A stretch of DNA of 64,000 nt from Planktothrix sp. FACHB-1365 (GTDB lineage Bacteria; Cyanobacteriota; Cyanobacteriia; Cyanobacteriales; Microcoleaceae), in contig NZ_JACJSC010000031.1 of the NCBI RefSeq assembly GCF_014697575.1, forward strand, positions 1 through 64,000, read 5' to 3'. Of this stretch, positions 63,999-64,000 are shown one piece after another. Position 1 is the first letter of the stretch. Each line of letters starts with the position of its first letter. The notes beneath the pieces were generated by a model. The model had not been told where the DNA came from. It did not search any database and saw only the letters and a program-made list of their open reading frames with translations. The translations under genes and the position numbers were made by a program.

Positions 63999-64000
63999 TT

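Overview
The window is chromosomal DNA from a cyanobacterium, most likely a filamentous Oscillatoriales/Planktothrix-type organism. Evidence: cytochrome c6 (petJ), RpaB, a cyanobacterial-type RNase E, a CCB-type cytochrome b6f assembly factor, a Slr1923/BciB-type divinyl reductase, a pheophorbide-oxygenase-like Rieske protein, many HIP1 octamers (GCGATCGC), low-to-moderate GC, and dispersed heptamer and palindromic repeats typical of these genomes. The genus is an inference. No tRNA, rRNA or CRISPR array was seen.

Layout. 0-0.2 kb: tail of a TnpB gene entering from the left edge. 0.3-5.7 kb: a patatin, then a compact minus-strand cluster of a 64-residue acidic-leader peptide, a class I isoprenoid (ComQ/prenyl-synthase fold) enzyme and a PqqD-M50 membrane peptidase, with a divergent HTH/NB-ARC regulator. 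This is the best candidate for an undescribed system: a prenylated-peptide (ComQX-like or RiPP) locus. 5.8-7.6 kb: MerR regulator, a MerR-type operator, a small CxxC thioredoxin-fold protein and an ArsP/UPF0718 permease. 7.7-15.6 kb: housekeeping and unknown genes including rodA. 15.7-18.2 kb: petJ, petR (BlaI-like), petP (M56 protease) and a His-rich exported protein, with a nearly identical 24-bp motif before petJ and before the exported protein; this looks like a compact copper-responsive electron-carrier module. 18.3-21.9 kb: RNase E with a tandem-repeat tail, a long leader region, and a non-autonomous IS200/IS605 relic. 22-28.7 kb: a radical SAM protein carrying in-frame heptamer repeats, plsC, tadA, and two unknown genes. 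28.8-34.5 kb: purL interrupted by a LAGLIDADG intein, then purF. 34.5-46.4 kb: Rieske oxygenase, MITE, hemW, PIN-TRAM protein, diguanylate cyclase, a PhoD-like protein lacking metal ligands, methyltransferase, GNAT, rpmA and rplU. 46.6-54.5 kb: membrane protein, lipoprotein, CapA-like protein, rfbB, an overlapping gene pair, CCB factor and rpaB. 54.9-64 kb: radA, a frameshifted tnpB element, a MASE1/PAS histidine kinase, a 57-residue zinc-ribbon gene, a structured intergenic region, bciB, and a gene running off the right edge.

Functionally most of the window is core metabolism (purines, envelope, tetrapyrrole, translation) broken up by small mobile elements. The accessory interest lies in the peptide/isoprenoid cluster, the PetRP copper module, the PurL intein, the decayed IS605-type elements and the PhoD pseudoenzyme. 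All family assignments come from reading motifs by eye; no database search was possible.
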